Source of the DNA: Flavobacteriales bacterium
Lineage (GTDB): Bacteria; Bacteroidota; Bacteroidia; Flavobacteriales_F; PHOS-HE28
Assembly (NCBI GenBank): GCA_013360395.1
Contig: JABWBQ010000005.1
Location: 1-64,000, forward strand
DNA: 64,000 nt
Direction of reading: 5' to 3'
This document shows positions 61,172 to 64,000 of this stretch, piece by piece. The notes under the pieces are model-generated. The model was not told where the DNA came from and searched no databases. It saw nothing but the letters and a program-made list of their open reading frames with translations. The translations under genes were made by a program, and so were the position numbers. Within the stretch, counting starts at the first letter, position 1. Each line of letters begins with the position of its first letter.

Positions 61172-61275
61172 GGGGTAAGGGCCAGTGGGCTGATCAGGTC
61201 CGTTGGGGCGTTCCGGCGCTCTCTTCCGTACTGCCTCTGCGTGGCCTTGGACGGCTTTTGCGCGTCAGACTTGAT

Positions 61276-61283
61276 TACCTTCG
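61276..61283 (+). promoter_or_regulatory. -7 promoter element (TACCTTCG) of the second toxin-antitoxin pair
   Basis: TACCTTCG ends 4 nt before the antitoxin ATG at 61288. A TTTG at 61257-61260 lies 15 nt upstream and may be the -33 element. Confidence 0.4.
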
Positions 61284-61287
61284 TTCC

Positions 61288-61488
61288 ATGGCCAAGCGCA
61301 CCGACCTCCTCGACAAAAAGAAAGTGTTGAAGTCGATCAAGAGCCTTCCGGACAAGTTCAGCGTGGATGATGTGGTGGACCGCATGATCATCCTCGAAAA
61401 GCTGGAACGTGCGATCGCCGACAGCGAGGCCGGGCGCACCTATACCCTGGCCGAGGCGAAGAAGCGCCATGCGAAATGGCTGAAGTGA
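61288..61488 (+). CDS. antitoxin of a ParE/RelE-type pair
   Basis: A 66-aa protein (MAKRTDLLDKKKVLKSIKSL… ending EAKKRHAKWLK) closely related to the 66-aa protein at 6232-6432. It overlaps the start of the downstream toxin by 13 nt, indicating coupled translation. Its location in the AraC-regulon region but with its own promoter suggests an addiction module that settled between two reductase genes. Confidence 0.75.
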   Translation: MAKRTDLLDKKKVLKSIKSLPDKFSVDDVVDRMIILEKLERAIADSEAGRTYTLAEAKKRHAKWLK

Positions 61489-61805
61489 TCTTCACCGCGG
61501 AGGCGGTGCGGGACATCGAGGAAATACACGCCTACATTGCCCAGGATTCCGTCCGTTATGCGGACCGCCAAGTGCGGTTGTTCTATGAAGAAGCCGAGCG
61601 GCTGGCCTTCTTTCCAAGGGGAGGCCGCATGGTCCCCGAGGTCCAGCACTTCACGGTAAGGGAACTCATCATCGGCAACTACCGCATGATGTACCGCTTG
61701 TTGGAGCCGGACGTTGTGGAGGTGATGATCATCCATCACGCCAAGCGCAGGTTCCCATTCGGACGGATCCAGCCCGGTGGATCAACCCGGACGCGCCGCA
61801 AGTGA
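61476..61805 (+). CDS. ParE/RelE-family toxin
   Basis: A 109-aa protein (MAEVIFTAEAVRDIEEIHAY…) that is the intact counterpart of the broken toxin at 5929-6244: helical start with DIEEIHAYIAQDSVRYADRQ, GRMVPEVQHFTVRELIIG, strand NYRMMYRLLEPDVVEVMI and the conserved IHHAKRRFPF. It probably inhibits gyrase or cleaves mRNA and is neutralised by 61288-61488. The gene runs to a TGA at 61803-61805. Confidence 0.8.
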   Translation: MAEVIFTAEAVRDIEEIHAYIAQDSVRYADRQVRLFYEEAERLAFFPRGGRMVPEVQHFTVRELIIGNYRMMYRLLEPDVVEVMIIHHAKRRFPFGRIQPGGSTRTRRK

Positions 61806-61940
61806 TCCGTTGAGGGAGGGAGCTAATGGCCCTGATCAGAAGCGGTAAGCTGGAGCGGAAAGTTGTGAATTGCACGTAGGAAATGCAGGAGCGATGGGCA
61901 TGGGTGCGCTCTTGATCCCTACTCGCTGGGGAACAAGTGC

Positions 61941-61995
61941 GGCTGCCGCTGCGCCGGATCACGCGGAGTCCTCTTTCCGATCCATCGGGTCGTGC
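61941..61995 (+). repeat. partial copy of the dispersed repeat (3' end and tail only)
   Basis: It reads GGCTGCCGCTGCGCC followed by CACGCGGAGTCCTC and ATCCATCGGGTCGTGC, matching the 3' end and tail of copy 2 (51713-51776) with few mismatches. The 5' part of the repeat is missing. It faces copy 3 tail-to-tail across the palindrome at 62040-62084. Sequence 61806-61940 shows nothing else. Confidence 0.55.
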
Positions 61996-62039
61996 CGGAG
62001 GTTACGGGCGTCAAGTGCATTTGCTCGAACAGGGGAAGT

Positions 62040-62084
62040 GATCAACTATTGTCAGTGGAACCGCTTCATTGACAATAGTTGATC
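62040..62084. repeat. perfect 15-bp AT-rich inverted repeat
   Basis: GATCAACTATTGTCA (62040-62054) and TGACAATAGTTGATC (62070-62084), with a 15-nt loop. It is an A+T-rich island in GC-rich sequence and lies between a partial and a full copy of the dispersed repeat. It has no T-run, so it is a poor terminator. It could be an insertion-element end, an integration relic or an operator. Confidence 0.75.
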
Positions 62085-62087
62085 CAT

Positions 62088-62317
62088 GCCGCGCGTGAGC
62101 GGGCGCAGCGGCAGCTCCCGGCCGGGAAGGCCTGTGCGGATGCCGCAACGAGGAGGCGACCGGTCGCACTCCGCCAAAGCCTTCGGCGACGGCGCGAGGA
62201 AGCCCCCGCAGTGCGAGCAGCCGCAGGCCGCATGGCCGGGACTAAAGCGGAGCACGCGACCCGGCTGCTCCCGAGCGAAGGCTCTGCGAAGCGAAGGGAT
62301 GAGCCGGGGCACGCCCT
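62088..62317 (-). repeat. dispersed ~200-bp intergenic repeat, copy 3 (reverse)
   Basis: The reverse complement begins GGGCGTGCCCCGGCTCATCC, holds GGGTCGCGTGCTCCGCTTTAG, and ends GCGCCCGCTCACGCGCGGCA, so both boundary boxes match copy 2. The variable middle (rich in GCC/GGC) differs in length and sequence from copies 1 and 2. It lies about 53 bp upstream of operator D. Confidence 0.75.
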
Positions 62318-62369
62318 GATCATCATCATTCCCCACATCGGCATCCGCTTCGCCGCCCTGGCCCCACCA

Positions 62370-64000
<1,631 letters not shown>

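Overview
The window is GC-rich bacterial DNA (roughly two thirds G+C by eye). It most resembles a high-GC Bacteroidota of the Flavobacteriales type. The main evidence is at least six large secreted proteins with a signal peptide and a C-terminal sorting domain of the type IX secretion kind (a PNPxxxx / GTYLLRV-like end), plus one with a dockerin-like end. Promoters look like the Bacteroidota -7 element (TAnnTTTG or TAnnTTCG), and Shine-Dalgarno sequences are not obvious. No rRNA, tRNA, CRISPR array, integrase or intact transposase was recognised.

Region 1 (1-9.6 kb): a partial cupin gene; a duplicated aldehyde dehydrogenase 5' end flanking a delta-60-repeat secreted protein; an aldehyde dehydrogenase broken in frame; a seven-repeat secreted protein; a toxin-antitoxin cluster (one frameshifted ParE-like pair, one orphan antitoxin, one intact pair); a two-domain SnoaL-like lipoprotein; and an AraC-type regulator. 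Region 2 (9.6-19.7 kb): secreted T9SS proteins, including a purple-acid-phosphatase-like enzyme and a parallel beta-helix protein, with a DUF2383-like protein, an FMN glutamate-synthase-like oxidoreductase, a lipoprotein and a DUF2200 protein.

Region 3 (19.8-30.4 kb): a minus-strand nest of VOC, RibD/DHFR-like, methyltransferase and heparinase-like genes in which small 5' gene fragments recur. It is followed by a LigB/DODA-type dioxygenase, a catalytically empty aldehyde-dehydrogenase-like protein, a transglutaminase-like protein, a methyltransferase, CsaA-like, YqaA-like and LOG-family genes. Region 4 (30.5-47.9 kb): an RND efflux operon (adaptor, pump, outer-membrane channel), a quinone-reductase-like gene, folE with an overlapping flavin reductase, DoxX, an ECF sigma factor, DinB, a Bro-N protein, a secreted sialidase, a Na+/H+ antiporter and cardiolipin synthase.

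Region 5 (47.9-64 kb) looks like one AraC regulon: an AraC activator, a short-chain dehydrogenase, three aldo/keto reductases, a RibD-like reductase, a second RND efflux operon with an MFS exporter, a zinc alcohol dehydrogenase and a cupin lipoprotein. Five transcription units there share the same promoter layout. Two 13-bp direct half-sites beginning GTGA lie exactly 21 bp apart, and a TTTG -7 core lies 38-39 bp after the second. This is the strongest undescribed signal in the window. The genes would suit a coordinated response to reactive carbonyl, quinone or drug-like compounds by reduction plus export; that role is inferred.

The second striking pattern is structural. Four times, a short piece containing the start of a gene lies on the same strand upstream of its complete or near-complete copy, with unrelated genes between them (aldehyde dehydrogenase, DUF2200, DHFR-like, VOC). 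A roughly 200-bp dispersed intergenic repeat with three full copies and one partial copy is a third unexplained element.
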